DNA of 64,000 nucleotides, from the NCBI GenBank assembly GCA_015655545.1, contig JAATET010000031.1, positions 82,068-146,067 of the forward strand. Reading direction: 5' to 3'. Positions 1 to 9,382 of the stretch are shown in pieces. The DNA is from Chthoniobacterales bacterium. GTDB lineage: Bacteria; Verrucomicrobiota; Verrucomicrobiia; Chthoniobacterales; JAATET01. Made by a program: the position numbers and the translations under genes. The notes below the pieces were generated by a model. It saw only the letters and a program-made list of their open reading frames with translations. It was not told the origin of the DNA and searched no databases. Numbering within the stretch: position 1 is the first letter of the stretch; every line of letters starts with the position of its first letter.

Positions 1-436
1 GGGACGGCTGGACGCCGAAAAAGGGTTTCCAAACCGTCGCGATGAATTCCTTCAATCACTGCTCGGCTCATGCGGCCAGTGGATGTATGATTCCCTCGCC
101 GGCATCGGCCTCGATCCGGAGGCGCCAGCCTATCGGCACATCATTTTTCAGCCGCGGATGGGGGGCGCCATGACGAGCGCCAAGGCCACTCTGGAGACGA
201 TGCGCGGATTGATCGTGAGCGATTGGAAGACGGGTGAAGGGTTGTTTAATCTGGCCTGCACCGTTCCGGTCGGATCGACGGCGACCGTGATTCTGCCCGC
301 GTCGAATCCCGCGTCGATTCGCGAAGGAAACCGGCCGCTGGCGCAGGCTTCGGGCGTGAAGCTTTTGCGGACCGAGGCCGGGAAGACATTCCTTTCCGTC
401 GAATCGGGATCCTATCAGTTCTCATGCGGGATGTGA
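1..436 (+). CDS. Alpha-L-rhamnosidase (GH78), C-terminal end, cut by window edge, apparent frameshift
   Basis: This is the last part of a GH78 alpha-L-rhamnosidase, which removes terminal rhamnose from plant or bacterial glycans. The end of the catalytic barrel shows as MNSFNH at about bases 42-60 and WMYDSLAGIGLDPEAP from base 80. It is followed by the family's C-terminal beta-sandwich (YRHIIFQPR, then SAKATLETMRG). The MNSFNH part is in the frame beginning at base 3, while WMYDSLAG is in the frame of base 80. One base therefore seems lost, or two gained, between about 61 and 79, where the family normally reads through without a break. The start lies outside the window. It could be a true pseudogene or a sequencing error. 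Confidence 0.75.
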   Translation, partial: GRLDAEKGFPNRRDEFLQSLLGSCGQWMYDSLAGIGLDPEAPAYRHIIFQPRMGGAMTSAKATLETMRGLIVSDWKTGEGLFNLACTVPVGSTATVILPASNPASIREGNRPLAQASGVKLLRTEAGKTFLSVESGSYQFSCGM

Positions 437-581
437 GGCCTTCCTCCGGCATTTGAAAATCGCCGCGCGCGCCCGGATTCGAGGCGCGCCGATAAGAGGT
501 GCTGGTAGAACGCAGGCAGATGGGCTCTATTGATGACCCTCAAGACCGACGAACACATCGATCCGTTGTTCACACCATTTG

Positions 582-2483
582 ATGTCCGCATCCACCGACC
601 ACGCCAAGGCCGCCAAACTCGCACTGACCGTCGGGGCGCTCGGAGTCGTTTTCGGAGATATCGGCACGAGCCCGCTCTACGCCTTCAAGGAATGCCTTAA
701 GCATGGCGGCGGCGCGGGAGCCGACACGACGCTCGGCATCCTTTCCCTCATCCTGTGGTCGCTCATCGTCGTCGTCTCGATCAAGTATGTGACGCTCGTG
801 CTGCGGGCGGACAACCACGGCGAGGGCGGCATCCTGGCGCTGCTGAACCTCGCCTTCCCCGCGAATCCCAGCCAGACGACGAAAGCCGTGCTTCTGATGA
901 GTGCGGTGGGCGTTTTCGGTGCCGCGCTGCTGTATGGCGACGGCGTCATCACACCGGCGATTTCCGTGGTATCGGCGGTCGAGGGTCTCGAAGTCATCTC
1001 GCCGTCGCTCAGTCACGTGATCGTGCCGGTCGCGGTGTTGATCTTGATCGGTCTTTTTTCGGTGCAGCGTTTCGGGACGAACCTCATCGGCAAGGCCTTT
1101 GGCCCGATCATTCTCGTTTGGTTCGTGGTCATTGGTTCGCTGGGGGCGATTCAGATCTTTCTTCATCCGGAGGTGCTCCGAGCCTTCAATCCGATATGGG
1201 GCTTCAATTTTCTCTGGCACCATCCGTCCACCTCGACCGTCGTGCTCGGCAGCGTCGTGCTTGCCGTCACGGGCGCGGAAACGCTCTACGCGGACATGGG
1301 ACATTTCGGCCGCATTCCGATCCGCACCGCGTGGAACGGCATCGTCCTGCCCGCGCTCATGCTGAACTATCTCGGTCAGGGCGCCCTGGTGCTCGCGGAC
1401 CCCAGCGCCCCAAATCTGAACAGCCCGTTTTTCCGCGTCGCACCCGAGTGGGCGATTCCGCCACTCGTCCTCCTTGCCACCGCCGCCAGCGTAATCGCCT
1501 CGCAAGGCCTCATCTCGGGAGTCTTCTCACTCACCACGGCCGCCATGCAGATGGGCTACCTGCCGCGTATCCAGATCTCGCACACCAGCCACGAAACTTC
1601 CGGCCGCATCTACATCCCCGCGATTAATTTCGCCCTCGCCCTCGCCTGCATCACCCTCGTCATCAGCTTCCGCTCCAGCTCCGCACTGGCCGCGGCCTAC
1701 GGCATCGCCGTGACGATGACGATGATGGCCACGACCTGCCTTTTCTACGTGGTCACGCAAAAGCAATGGGGCTGGAGCAAACCGCTGTCACTCGTGGTCT
1801 GCGCGGTTTTCGCGACCATCGAGCTCGCCTTCTTTGCCTCGAACCTTCTCAAGGTCGCTCACGGCGGCTGGCTGCCGCTTTGCATCGGCGCACTGATTTT
1901 CTACCTGATGACCACGTGGAAAATCGGTCGTTCCTACATTAGTAGCCGCATCGGAGACGCGCTCACGCTGCCCTGCTTAGTGGACTCCATCGCCATGTCC
2001 GGCGTTCTCGACCCGCGCTTGAGTCCCCATCGCGTGAAAGGCACGGCGATCTTTCTCTCCTCGACTCCCGACATCACACCGCACTCGCTATCCTACAACC
2101 TCACGCACAATCACGTCCTGCATGAGCGGAACATCGTTCTCACCATCGCCCCCGCGCGCGTGCCGGTGGTGCCGGACGACGAAAAACTATCGATTACCGA
2201 GCTGCCGGAGAATTTCTATCAGATCCACGCGAAATTCGGCTTCATGGAAGTCCCGACGATCCAGTCCGTCGTGGAACAGGCGGCCAAAAAAAACCTGGAG
2301 ATCAACGTGGACAAAAGCACATTTTTCCTCGGCCGGGAGACGCTCGTCCGCACCGACAAGGGGCTCTCGCGCTGGCGTGAGGGCGCCTTCATTGCCATGT
2401 CGAAGAACGCCCAGAACGCCGCCCAATTCTTCCGCCTCCCCAGCAGCCGCACGATCGAGATTGGCAAACAGGTCGAGATCTAA
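582..2483 (+). CDS. kup: KUP/HAK-family potassium uptake transporter
   Basis: This encodes a proton-coupled potassium importer of the inner membrane, KUP type. The N-terminus carries the family signature (GALGVVFGDIGTSPLYAFKE), followed by about 12 hydrophobic segments to residue 450. A soluble C-terminal domain ends in FFLGRETLV, which is characteristic of Kup. The length of 633 aa is normal. The ORF track starts at a TTG at 579; the ATG at 582 is preferred. It stands alone, and no riboswitch was recognised in the 145 bp upstream. Confidence 0.95.
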   Translation: MSASTDHAKAAKLALTVGALGVVFGDIGTSPLYAFKECLKHGGGAGADTTLGILSLILWSLIVVVSIKYVTLVLRADNHGEGGILALLNLAFPANPSQTTKAVLLMSAVGVFGAALLYGDGVITPAISVVSAVEGLEVISPSLSHVIVPVAVLILIGLFSVQRFGTNLIGKAFGPIILVWFVVIGSLGAIQIFLHPEVLRAFNPIWGFNFLWHHPSTSTVVLGSVVLAVTGAETLYADMGHFGRIPIRTAWNGIVLPALMLNYLGQGALVLADPSAPNLNSPFFRVAPEWAIPPLVLLATAASVIASQGLISGVFSLTTAAMQMGYLPRIQISHTSHETSGRIYIPAINFALALACITLVISFRSSSALAAAYGIAVTMTMMATTCLFYVVTQKQWGWSKPLSLVVCAVFATIELAFFASNLLKVAHGGWLPLCIGALIFYLMTTWKIGRSYISSRIGDALTLPCLVDSIAMSGVLDPRLSPHRVKGTAIFLSSTPDITPHSLSYNLTHNHVLHERNIVLTIAPARVPVVPDDEKLSITELPENFYQIHAKFGFMEVPTIQSVVEQAAKKNLEINVDKSTFFLGRETLVRTDKGLSRWREGAFIAMSKNAQNAAQFFRLPSSRTIEIGKQVEI

Positions 2484-2592
2484 ACGGCGATCTCCCGCCT
2501 ATCGCGTCCGGTAGGGAATTTTGACTAGCCTCGCATCGGGGATCGGAAGAAGATTGCGCAAATCAGCGACCTGCACCAAAGGAGAACCTGCC

Positions 2593-2850
2593 ATGCAAGT
2601 AACGAATGAAGAAGTGGATCTCTCGATCCCAAACATGCATTCGCGCGACGATGAAGCTCGCGCCGGTCAAATACTGCGAGAGCTGCCCGGAGTCACCGGC
2701 GTGCGTCTCGTGCAACGCGGAGCCTGGATTTCCTACCACCCGGAAACCATTTCCCACGATAAAATCGGCGCCGCGCTGAGACATGCCGGCTTCCGGGCCA
2801 GCACGTTCCAGGATTCCGCCACCGGCGAAACGCACAATTCGTCGGTTTAG
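2593..2850 (+). CDS. Small heavy-metal-associated (HMA)-like protein without CxxC
   Basis: This is an 85-residue protein with the ferredoxin-like fold pattern of HMA domains. The N-terminal strand reads VDLSIPNMHSRDDE, then LRELPGVTGVRLVQRGAWISYHPETIS and a second helix, AALRHAGFRAS. In copper chaperones the first loop reads MxCxxC; here it is NMHSRDD, so the metal-binding cysteines are missing. The ATG at 2593 is chosen over the upstream start at 2521 because AAAGGAG lies about nine bases before it. The function is unknown. It may bind metal through the Met/His pair or may no longer bind metal. Confidence 0.7.
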   Translation: MQVTNEEVDLSIPNMHSRDDEARAGQILRELPGVTGVRLVQRGAWISYHPETISHDKIGAALRHAGFRASTFQDSATGETHNSSV

Positions 2851-2871
2851 TCCGCCGGGCGCCGGGTCGGT

Positions 2872-3261
2872 CTAGCGCTTTGCCTTTTGAGCACGGGCTC
2901 TTGCGGCCTGCAGCTCGGGCAGATGCTTTTCCGCCCACAGGCAGATCGCGCCGAGCGGTTCGGTGAGGCTGCGGCCCAGCGGCGTGAGCGAATATTCCAC
3001 CATCGGCGGGACGACCGGATAAACCTTCCGGGCGACGAGCCCATCGCTTTCCAGGCTGCGCAGCGTCTGCGTCAGCATCTTCTGCGAGACTCCCTCGATC
3101 GCCCGCCGCAGCTCGTTATGGCGCTTCGTGCCGCCGGCCAGCACGCGAATGATCAAGGCCGTCCATTTGTCGGCGATCCGATCGAGCACCTCGCGGGATG
3201 AGCAATCGGGATTCAGCACGCAGGCTTCGGAAGTGGATTTTTTCGGGGTCATAGGAACCAT
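2872..3261 (-). CDS. HxlR-family winged-helix transcriptional regulator
   Basis: This is a DNA-binding repressor or activator of the HxlR (MarR-like) group. It contains the family pattern DRIADKWTALIIRVL, then a GGTKRHNELRRAIEGVSQ recognition region, KMLTQTLRSLE, and the wing VPPMVEYSLTPLGRSL. A cysteine pair near the N-terminus (ACVLNPDCS) is common in this family. Start codons at 3261 and 3252 are both possible. It is divergent from the HtrA-like protease gene at 3342, and a short palindrome lies between them, so it may control itself and that gene. Confidence 0.88.
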   Translation of the reverse strand: MVPMTPKKSTSEACVLNPDCSSREVLDRIADKWTALIIRVLAGGTKRHNELRRAIEGVSQKMLTQTLRSLESDGLVARKVYPVVPPMVEYSLTPLGRSLTEPLGAICLWAEKHLPELQAARARAQKAKR

Positions 3262-3263
3262 AA

Positions 3264-3278
3264 GGTGCGTATGGCACC
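3264..3278. promoter_or_regulatory. Palindrome between hxlR-type gene and htrA-like gene
   Basis: The 15-bp sequence GGTGCGTATGGCACC has perfect 5-bp arms (GGTGC/GCACC) around a 5-bp centre. It sits directly against the start of the HxlR-type gene in the divergent spacer. This position suits an autoregulatory operator, but only its symmetry is seen. Confidence 0.45.
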
Positions 3279-3341
3279 AAAAAGTGGGTAATTGACGATG
3301 CTGCACGTTAAGCGGAGCGTGAGGCCCTTAAAAGGAAAACC

Positions 3342-4409
3342 ATGAAAATACCCAAGGCATTTCAGGGGCGGAGGACGAACGATTACCCGGCGGCGGCGCT
3401 CGATCGCGACGAAGAGCAAGCTTCCGTGCTCGATGACGGCGATTTGCTCGACAGCTATTCGCGCGCCGTGATGGGCGCCGCGGAGAAGGTCGGCCCATCG
3501 GTGGTAAACATCGACGTGCGCCAGACCGTGAGCGACGGTCAGCGCTCCGCCGAGGCCGGCGGCAGCGGCTCGGGATTCGTCATTGCCCGCGACGGCTTCA
3601 TTTTGACGAACAGCCACGTCGTCCACGGCGCGAGCCGCATCGAGGTCACGCTGTCCGATGGACGGAGCTATCGTGCGGAATTGATCGGCGACGATCCCGA
3701 TACCGATCTTGCGGTCATTCGCATCGATGCGCCCGGCCTGGTCCACGCGGAGCTCGGCGAATCCTCCGCGGTGCGCGTGGGCCAGATGGCGATCGCGATC
3801 GGCAATCCCTTCGGCTTCCAGGCCAGCGTGACCGCCGGCGTGGTGAGCGCGCTCGGCCGAACCCTGCGCGCACAATCGGGCCGGATGATCGAGAACGTCA
3901 TCCAGACCGACGCGGCGCTGAATCCCGGCAACTCCGGCGGCCCGCTCGTGGACTCGCGCGGCGTGGTGATTGGCGTGAACACCGCGATCATTCGTCCGGC
4001 GCAGGGCATTTGTTTCGCGACGGCGATCGATACCGCGAAATTCGTGGCTGGCTGGCTGATCAAGGAAGGCCGCTTCCGCCGCGCGTCCATTGGCGTCGGC
4101 GGCCAGGACGTGGCGTTGCATCGGCGCGTCGTGCTTTTCCACAAGCTGCCGGTCGAGTCCGGCGTGCTGGTCGTGTCCGTGGAAAAGGACAGCCCCGCGC
4201 AGGAGGCGAAGCTGGCGGCGGGCGACGTGATCGTGGGCTATAACGAGCATCCGATCGCGGGCATCGCCGACCTGCATAAGCTGCTGCTCGGTCGCGAAAT
4301 CGGCGTGCGCTCCGAGCTGACCGTTTCGCGTCATACCGAGCTGCTCCGCTTGCCAATCACTCCGCGGGAAGCGATTCCCATTCCCGCGGAGCCGGCGGCT
4401 CACCAGTAA
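3342..4409 (+). CDS. HtrA/DegP-like S1C serine protease with one PDZ domain
   Basis: This is a trypsin-fold protease of quality-control type. The catalytic His is in TNSHVVHG, the Asp in DTDLAVIRID and the Ser in NPGNSGGPLVDS. One PDZ domain follows (about residues 260-345, ESGVLVVSVEKDSPAQEAKL). At 355 aa it matches single-PDZ HtrA proteins. The N-terminus is charged and shows no clear signal peptide or membrane segment, so it may be cytoplasmic, which is unusual for DegP/DegS relatives. It is transcribed toward trxA, which begins 20 bp after its stop, so the two may form a protein-folding and redox stress operon. Confidence 0.92.
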   Translation: MKIPKAFQGRRTNDYPAAALDRDEEQASVLDDGDLLDSYSRAVMGAAEKVGPSVVNIDVRQTVSDGQRSAEAGGSGSGFVIARDGFILTNSHVVHGASRIEVTLSDGRSYRAELIGDDPDTDLAVIRIDAPGLVHAELGESSAVRVGQMAIAIGNPFGFQASVTAGVVSALGRTLRAQSGRMIENVIQTDAALNPGNSGGPLVDSRGVVIGVNTAIIRPAQGICFATAIDTAKFVAGWLIKEGRFRRASIGVGGQDVALHRRVVLFHKLPVESGVLVVSVEKDSPAQEAKLAAGDVIVGYNEHPIAGIADLHKLLLGREIGVRSELTVSRHTELLRLPITPREAIPIPAEPAAHQ

Positions 4410-4429
4410 TCCAACTTTTTAGAAAAATT

Positions 4430-4762
4430 ATGAATCCATCCGAACCCCTCAATATCAACGAAGAGAGTTTCGATCGCGCCGTCGTCCAGTCGCCGGTGCC
4501 GGTGCTGGTCGATTTCTGGGCGCCATGGTGCGGACCGTGCAAAATGATCGCGCCGCTGCTCGACGAAATCGCTCGTGAGAATCCCGAGACCCTGCGAGTC
4601 GCGAAAGTCAACGTGGACGACCATCCCGCGCTGGCCGCGCGCTACGGCGTCCGCTCGATCCCGGCCTTGCTTGTCTTTTCCGATGGCCAGCTCAAGGACA
4701 CGTCGATCGGCCTCACGAGCAAGCAAAGCCTGCTCTCGAAAGTCGCGGCGCTGGCCGCCTGA
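4430..4762 (+). CDS. trxA: Thioredoxin
   Basis: This is a cytoplasmic disulfide reductant of 110 residues with the classical active site WAPWCGPCKM. The conserved cis-Pro region reads YGVRSIPALLVFSDGQ. The length and all core motifs are normal. It probably shares a transcript with the upstream HtrA-like protease. Confidence 0.95.
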   Translation: MNPSEPLNINEESFDRAVVQSPVPVLVDFWAPWCGPCKMIAPLLDEIARENPETLRVAKVNVDDHPALAARYGVRSIPALLVFSDGQLKDTSIGLTSKQSLLSKVAALAA

Positions 4763-4924
4763 TTTTCCGCCAATTCCCCGACGTTCGGCGCGATATTTCC
4801 AAGCCACCGGTCGGAAAGTTTTCCGGCTGGCGGCCCGGGACGGAAGTTTCGTGGCGTTTTTGGGTGTGGCATGGTCCTGGCAATTCGCCTTCATCTTTTT
4901 CTCTCAAGCCGCTAACCCCTTCGG

Positions 4925-5971
4925 ATGCTCACGAAGGTTTTTTCGGCTGCGATCCGGGGCGTGGACGCGCTGGAGGTGGAAATCGAGGTCAATAGCGGCC
5001 ACGGCGATCCGCAAATCGTGGTCGTGGGATTGCCCGATGCCTCGGTGCGGGAAAGTCGCGATCGCGTGACGACCGCGATCTCCAACAGCGGCTTCCGCTG
5101 GCCGCGTCAGCGCACGACGGTGAACCTCGCTCCGGCAGACTTGAAAAAAGAAGGCCCGAGCTTCGACCTGCCCATCGCCATCGGGATGATCACCGTTGCC
5201 GAGGATGCCAGCGTGCCGCGGCTCGAGCGCTGCATGATCGCCGGCGAACTCGGGCTCAACGGCGAAGTGCGCCCGATCAAAGGTGCTCTTTCCATCGCCA
5301 TTGAAGCGCGCCGGAAAAAGAAGAAGGCGCTCATCGTCCCGGCTGCGAATGCCGCCGAAGCCGCCGTAGTGGAGGGCATCGAAGTCTTCGGTGTGAAAAG
5401 CCTGCGCGAGGCATTCGAATTCCTCGCCAGACAGCGCGAACTCGAGCCCGCCGTCTCGCAGTTCGGCAGCTGGGAACAGGATGCGGAAGACCCGGATTTT
5501 TCGGAAGTGAAAGGCCAGGAACAGGTGAAGCGCGCCCTTGAGGTCGCGGTCGCCGGGAATCACGCGCTTTTGTTGATCGGTCCGCCTGGTTCCGGAAAAT
5601 CGATGCTCTCGAAACGCATCCCGACCATCATGCCGCCGATCACGCTGGAAGAAGCGATCGAGACCACGAAGATTCACAGCGTTGCCGGGGTGCTTTCCGG
5701 TGAAGGGTTTTGCACCCGGCGGCCTTTCAGGTCGCCGCACCACACGATCTCCGACATCGGCCTCATCGGCGGCTCGGCAAATCCCGCTCCGGGCGAGCTG
5801 AGCATGGCGCACCATGGCGTGCTTTTCCTCGACGAGCTGCCGGAGTTCCGGCGTTCGACATTGGAAGTCCTGCGCCAGCCGCTCGAAAACAGAGTCGTCC
5901 AGATCAGCCGTGCGGCTGGCACGGTATCTTTCCCGGCCAGCGTCATGTTGATCGCGGCCATGAATCCCTGC
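4925..5971 (+). pseudogene. comM: ComM/YifB Mg-chelatase-like AAA+ ATPase, N-terminal part, interrupted by the element
   Basis: ComM (YifB) is an AAA+ helicase-like protein that aids branch migration in natural transformation. This fragment holds the N-terminal domain ([15 protein letters not shown]), Walker A (GPPGSGKSM at about residue 217), Walker B (LFLDELPEF) and reaches [10 protein letters not shown]. The reading frame then runs into foreign sequence and stops at 6277, giving a 450-aa product with 101 unrelated residues. Joining base 5971 to base 42545 restores an unbroken 508-codon gene of normal family length. The missing part holds the second zinc/Cys motif, sensor and lid regions, so the split gene is probably inactive. 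Confidence 0.93.
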
Positions 5972-7574
5972 CCGCATGGCTTCCATCATCGGTGCGACCC
6001 TCTTCGTTCGCACCAACACCGGAATCCCTGCAATCAAGGATTCCAGAGTTGGTGCTGCCGGAATCAGCAAAAAACATGGGGTTCATCTCAAAATCCACGA
6101 TTGAGCAGCCATCAAAAGACACTGAACCAAACATTGCCTGCAGAAGTCGCCGCTTTTCCTGTCGGTCCAAACGTTTTCGGAAAAACCGTGCGCCGCGTGC
6201 GATGTGTTCCACCAATCGCATTCCGGCTTGAGCGGCGGCTCGGCGGCGCTCGGCGGTTTTCACAGTCTTTTCGATAGCACTTTGTTCGCGGGCCAACTCC
6301 TGCATCCGGTCTTTGACGTAAGAAATATCCACGGAACCCAACTCTACCGCATTGAGCAAGTTCGCTCGTTTTTTGGTCACTTCCTTGAGGAGCCGTTGGA
6401 AATTTGCATTCGAACCGCGGTCCTCTGCCGCATCTTCCATACTTGCGACCATGCGCTCCACAACCTCTGGACTGGTAAGGTGCTCGGATACGAACGAAAA
6501 TATCGTTTCCTCCATATCTTGCTTTCGCACACTCGGCTGCTGGCACGACGAACCATTGCGCTTGTGTAAATAATAATTTCGGTTGCAGATGTAGTAACCC
6601 TGCTTTTTCCCATCGCGTCGGAGTCCCGACGTGCCATAGAGGCGTCCGCCACAGTGGGCGCAAATCGCGATACCGGACAAAACATTAACCTCGGCAGTCT
6701 TCCGAACAGAGCGCCAGTGAGCATTGCTTTTGGCGAGGAGTGCCTGCACGCGCTCAAAACGTTCGTCAGACACAGCACCTACTTCAAAAATCCGAACGTC
6801 GATAATCTCCTCCTCTGGACGAGGAACCTTACGGCGGTCGGCCTGCCGTCCATCCTCGCTGTCATATTTTTGTGGACCACGCTTCTGGTCATAAACCCGC
6901 CTGCCGATGTAAGTGCGGTTCCGTAAAAGATTATGGAGGGTGCGGGGTGCGATATCGACCCTCCGTCCGATTTCTGACAGATTGCTGAGTCCCTCTTCGT
7001 CGATAATCCGGAACGCCTCCCTCACCGCTTCCACCTCTGGCGTGTAACTCCATGTGTTGGACGGCCTGTCGTAGGCGACGCCCCTTGGAAGCGTGATTTT
7101 CGCGGAAGGACACTTGCCTTGCTTGCGCTTTTGCTCCTTGGCCCCTTGAGTTTTCTCTAGGATTTTTCGGCGGTCTAGCCCTGCATAGGAGGCAAGTATT
7201 TGCATGAAAAAAGCCCCCTCTGAAGAGCGCAGATCATGATTTGCGCCTGCGGTATAAAGGGTCGCACCTGCATCGCGGAACACGTCAATAATGTCGAAAT
7301 CGGAAAGACGGTCAGGTCGAAAGAGGCGGTCCAAATCCGACACTACTACTCCGGCAATCTGGTAGGTTCGAATTTCAGTAAGAAGACGCTGAAACACGGG
7401 GGATGCTTTCACGTTCGACCCCGAAACGTCGATGATGTCGTCAACGCGGATCAGGTCGAGGTTGTCCCGAAGCACAATTGCCTCGATTGCCGCGCGCTGC
7501 CGTGGAATTCCGGCCCGATCTTCACCGCTTTGCTCTTCGGTGCTCACTCGCACCAGGCCGACAACCCTCTTCAT
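5943..7574 (-). CDS. Large serine recombinase (integrase) of the comM element
   Basis: This site-specific recombinase probably inserts and excises the element. The resolvase catalytic domain starts with [19 protein letters not shown], where the Ser of RVSTEEQ is the nucleophile. It continues with [11 protein letters not shown] and the recombinase domain ([21 protein letters not shown]). A zinc ribbon (CAHCGGRL and a later CNRN...SSC pair) and a coiled-coil of about 80 residues follow. The conserved body ends near residue 497 ([11 protein letters not shown]). The remaining tail is translated from the att repeats, and its last residues (WPRST) and stop codon lie in host comM DNA. The small ORF 7571-7756 precedes it with a 4-bp overlap. 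Confidence 0.93.
   Translation of the reverse strand: MKRVVGLVRVSTEEQSGEDRAGIPRQRAAIEAIVLRDNLDLIRVDDIIDVSGSNVKASPVFQRLLTEIRTYQIAGVVVSDLDRLFRPDRLSDFDIIDVFRDAGATLYTAGANHDLRSSEGAFFMQILASYAGLDRRKILEKTQGAKEQKRKQGKCPSAKITLPRGVAYDRPSNTWSYTPEVEAVREAFRIIDEEGLSNLSEIGRRVDIAPRTLHNLLRNRTYIGRRVYDQKRGPQKYDSEDGRQADRRKVPRPEEEIIDVRIFEVGAVSDERFERVQALLAKSNAHWRSVRKTAEVNVLSGIAICAHCGGRLYGTSGLRRDGKKQGYYICNRNYYLHKRNGSSCQQPSVRKQDMEETIFSFVSEHLTSPEVVERMVASMEDAAEDRGSNANFQRLLKEVTKKRANLLNAVELGSVDISYVKDRMQELAREQSAIEKTVKTAERRRAAAQAGMRLVEHIARGARFFRKRLDRQEKRRLLQAMFGSVSFDGCSIVDFEMNPMFFADSGSTNSGILDCRDSGVGANEEGRTDDGSHAGRDSWPRST
5962..6060. repeat. Left attachment region (attL) with 60-bp-period repeats
   Basis: The core GAATCCCTGC at 5962-5971 recurs at 6022-6031, exactly 60 bp on. 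Other landmarks repeat at the same spacing: GGCTTCC (5978) and GGATTCC (6038), GGTGC (5991) and GGTGC (6051). CGCACCAAC stands at 6009. GGTGCG and CGCACC form an inverted pair inside the unit. The 69 bp from 5963 match 42476-42544 at about 54 of 69 positions without gaps. Confidence 0.8.
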
Positions 7575-7756
7575 TCGATGTCGTCTACCAATTTTTTGGC
7601 GATAGTGTAGACAATTTCGCGGTCACCGCTCTTTACCGCCTCACGAAGCTCGTTAATCAGCGCATCTTCCCGCCGTCCCGCTTCCAAGAGCAATCGGATG
7701 GCCTCGCTCGTGGACGGGCGAGGGACAATTGGCTTTGTGGAAGGTTTGGGTCTCAA
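7571..7756 (-). CDS. Small helical protein upstream of the integrase
   Basis: This 61-residue product begins with a basic, Pro-rich stretch (MRPKPSTKPIVPRP), followed by a predicted helix (AIRLLLEAGRREDALINEL) and [15 protein letters not shown]. Its stop overlaps the integrase start (ATGA), which suggests translational coupling. I do not recognise the family. Its position suggests an accessory factor or a leader controlling integrase expression. Confidence 0.55.
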   Translation of the reverse strand: MRPKPSTKPIVPRPSTSEAIRLLLEAGRREDALINELREAVKSGDREIVYTIAKKLVDDIE

Positions 7757-7939
7757 CAGTCATTCTATATTGCGCGTTTTGTGGCGGGAGAAGGGTTTGT
7801 CGAAATTATTTTCAACTTTTTCTACGGCGGCTCGAACTCCCCAGCGACTTATATGGCTCCTACAGCGGGTGAAACCAGTTATCTATCTCTCTGGATTTGA
7901 CGTGTAGTAAGGTCACAAAAAAGGTTAGAATAGATTACC

Positions 7940-9382
7940 ATGATGATCAGCGAGGCTCTCGGTGTTACCTCCGCAAAGCTCTTCCGAGTTGGTGCAGCGG
8001 ACGGAGTATTGGGATTTGACTCACGGCTGCACATTGACCCCGCACTACTTCGAACCACCCGAAAGCCGGAATTCGTCCTGTCCTATAAACGTTTCGAAAA
8101 ATACTTTGGTGACGTTTTAACTCTTTTAATCGCGGCAGAAAAGGTTGGTGGGGCTTTGGAAAAGCGTGCGGTCGCCCTCCTAGTTTTTCCAGAAATAAAG
8201 GAAGCTGCGCTTGGCTATTCGAAGCTCTCTACATCGGGTCGCGGCGTCTCACCGACTCTTGCGAAAGGTCTCTATGATACAGCGAAGGAAATCGTGGATG
8301 CCGGAGTGCGCGACCCGGCAATCTTCGAACTCGCCATAATATTTCAAGAAAGTTTTGGACCGGACCTCATCAGCGATATGACGTTGTGGGTCATCTTGGA
8401 CGACATTTCTGAGTTCAATCGTCGGGTGTGTGAAAAACTCGAAATCGAATCACGAGTCATGACCAGCCGTCGTCGCAGGTTGACCGCCGCGTGGTCCACC
8501 GCCTTGGAGAAGCCAATTCTCCTCCTCCCGCATGTTCTTTTGCGGGATTTGCCAGAGGCCGAGAGTTGGGAGGACATCGGGCGGGTTGCAGAATACAACG
8601 ATGCGATTAGGGCCACCCTCAACAAAATGTTTGGGGACAATTGGGCGCAAAGGGTAAAAAGTTTTAAAAAGCGGGATTTGCGGCAGCTTTTAATCGCCGA
8701 ACCAGAAATCCTTAAAGCGCTCATATCAGGGTATCGGGCATCGAGCCCTCAGCCCTACGATTTCCAGAACGACCCGCGCGGGGAAGTAAGGTGGTATTTG
8801 GAAGGACGAAACGCGACCGCCAAGCATCCAATAAATCTAACCAACCCAAAATCCCCCGCAGAAGCATTCTCTGTTGTGAAGGATATCGTATTCCAATTCA
8901 GGCATCTCATTATGGAGAACGGTCTGTGCGATATGATTTTTACCGATGAGGGAAAGCCTCGTCCCGAAAAGCAGTCGCAAAGGCTATTTTTTGCAGTCGC
9001 CGATTCCTATTGTCGTGCCAACCGGTTGGATATAAGCCCCGAGGTTAACTCCGGGCAGGGGCCTGTTGATTTCAAGATTTCTTCGAGTTACAGCGCGCGA
9101 ATTTTGGTGGAATTGAAGCTATCGAAGAATTCGGCGGCCCTCGATGGGTTCATGGCTCAGCTTCCGGCATATGGAAAAGCGGAAAGAACGGACCAACTGA
9201 TATATGTTCTCATCATTACGGGAGATAACCGCGCTGCTGTCGACCGCCTCCGCGCGGTCCATAATTCTCTCAAAAAGCAGTCGAAAGCCGTCCCTACTGT
9301 CGTGGTGATCGATGCGTTCGGCGCTTACGAAAAGCCCTCCGCAAGTAACCTGAAATTTAATTGGGAGAATTTCGAACCATAA
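7940..9382 (+). CDS. Putative PD-(D/E)XK nuclease-like protein (480 aa)
   Basis: I do not recognise the long N-terminal region (about 330 residues, mostly helical, for example LRTTRKPEFVLSYKRFEKYFGD). The C-terminal part has the restriction-endonuclease-fold signature: an Asp in GQGPVDFKI followed by ILVELKLSKN, giving D-(X)n-E-L-K. After that come SAALDGFMAQLPAYGKAERTDQLIYVLI, the usual helix and strand that close the fold. It stands alone next to the integrase operon, divergent from it. A defence nuclease acting on invading DNA or tRNA is a reasonable inference. No methyltransferase partner is present. Confidence 0.7.
   Translation: MMISEALGVTSAKLFRVGAADGVLGFDSRLHIDPALLRTTRKPEFVLSYKRFEKYFGDVLTLLIAAEKVGGALEKRAVALLVFPEIKEAALGYSKLSTSGRGVSPTLAKGLYDTAKEIVDAGVRDPAIFELAIIFQESFGPDLISDMTLWVILDDISEFNRRVCEKLEIESRVMTSRRRRLTAAWSTALEKPILLLPHVLLRDLPEAESWEDIGRVAEYNDAIRATLNKMFGDNWAQRVKSFKKRDLRQLLIAEPEILKALISGYRASSPQPYDFQNDPRGEVRWYLEGRNATAKHPINLTNPKSPAEAFSVVKDIVFQFRHLIMENGLCDMIFTDEGKPRPEKQSQRLFFAVADSYCRANRLDISPEVNSGQGPVDFKISSSYSARILVELKLSKNSAALDGFMAQLPAYGKAERTDQLIYVLIITGDNRAAVDRLRAVHNSLKKQSKAVPTVVVIDAFGAYEKPSASNLKFNWENFEP

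Noticed and set aside
437-581. c-di-AMP riboswitch upstream of kup
   Set aside because: Some kup genes have one, but the 145-bp spacer shows no recognisable ydaO-type consensus.
570-1505. 311-aa minus-strand ORF inside kup
   Set aside because: It is opposite conserved KUP membrane sequence and has no domain pattern.
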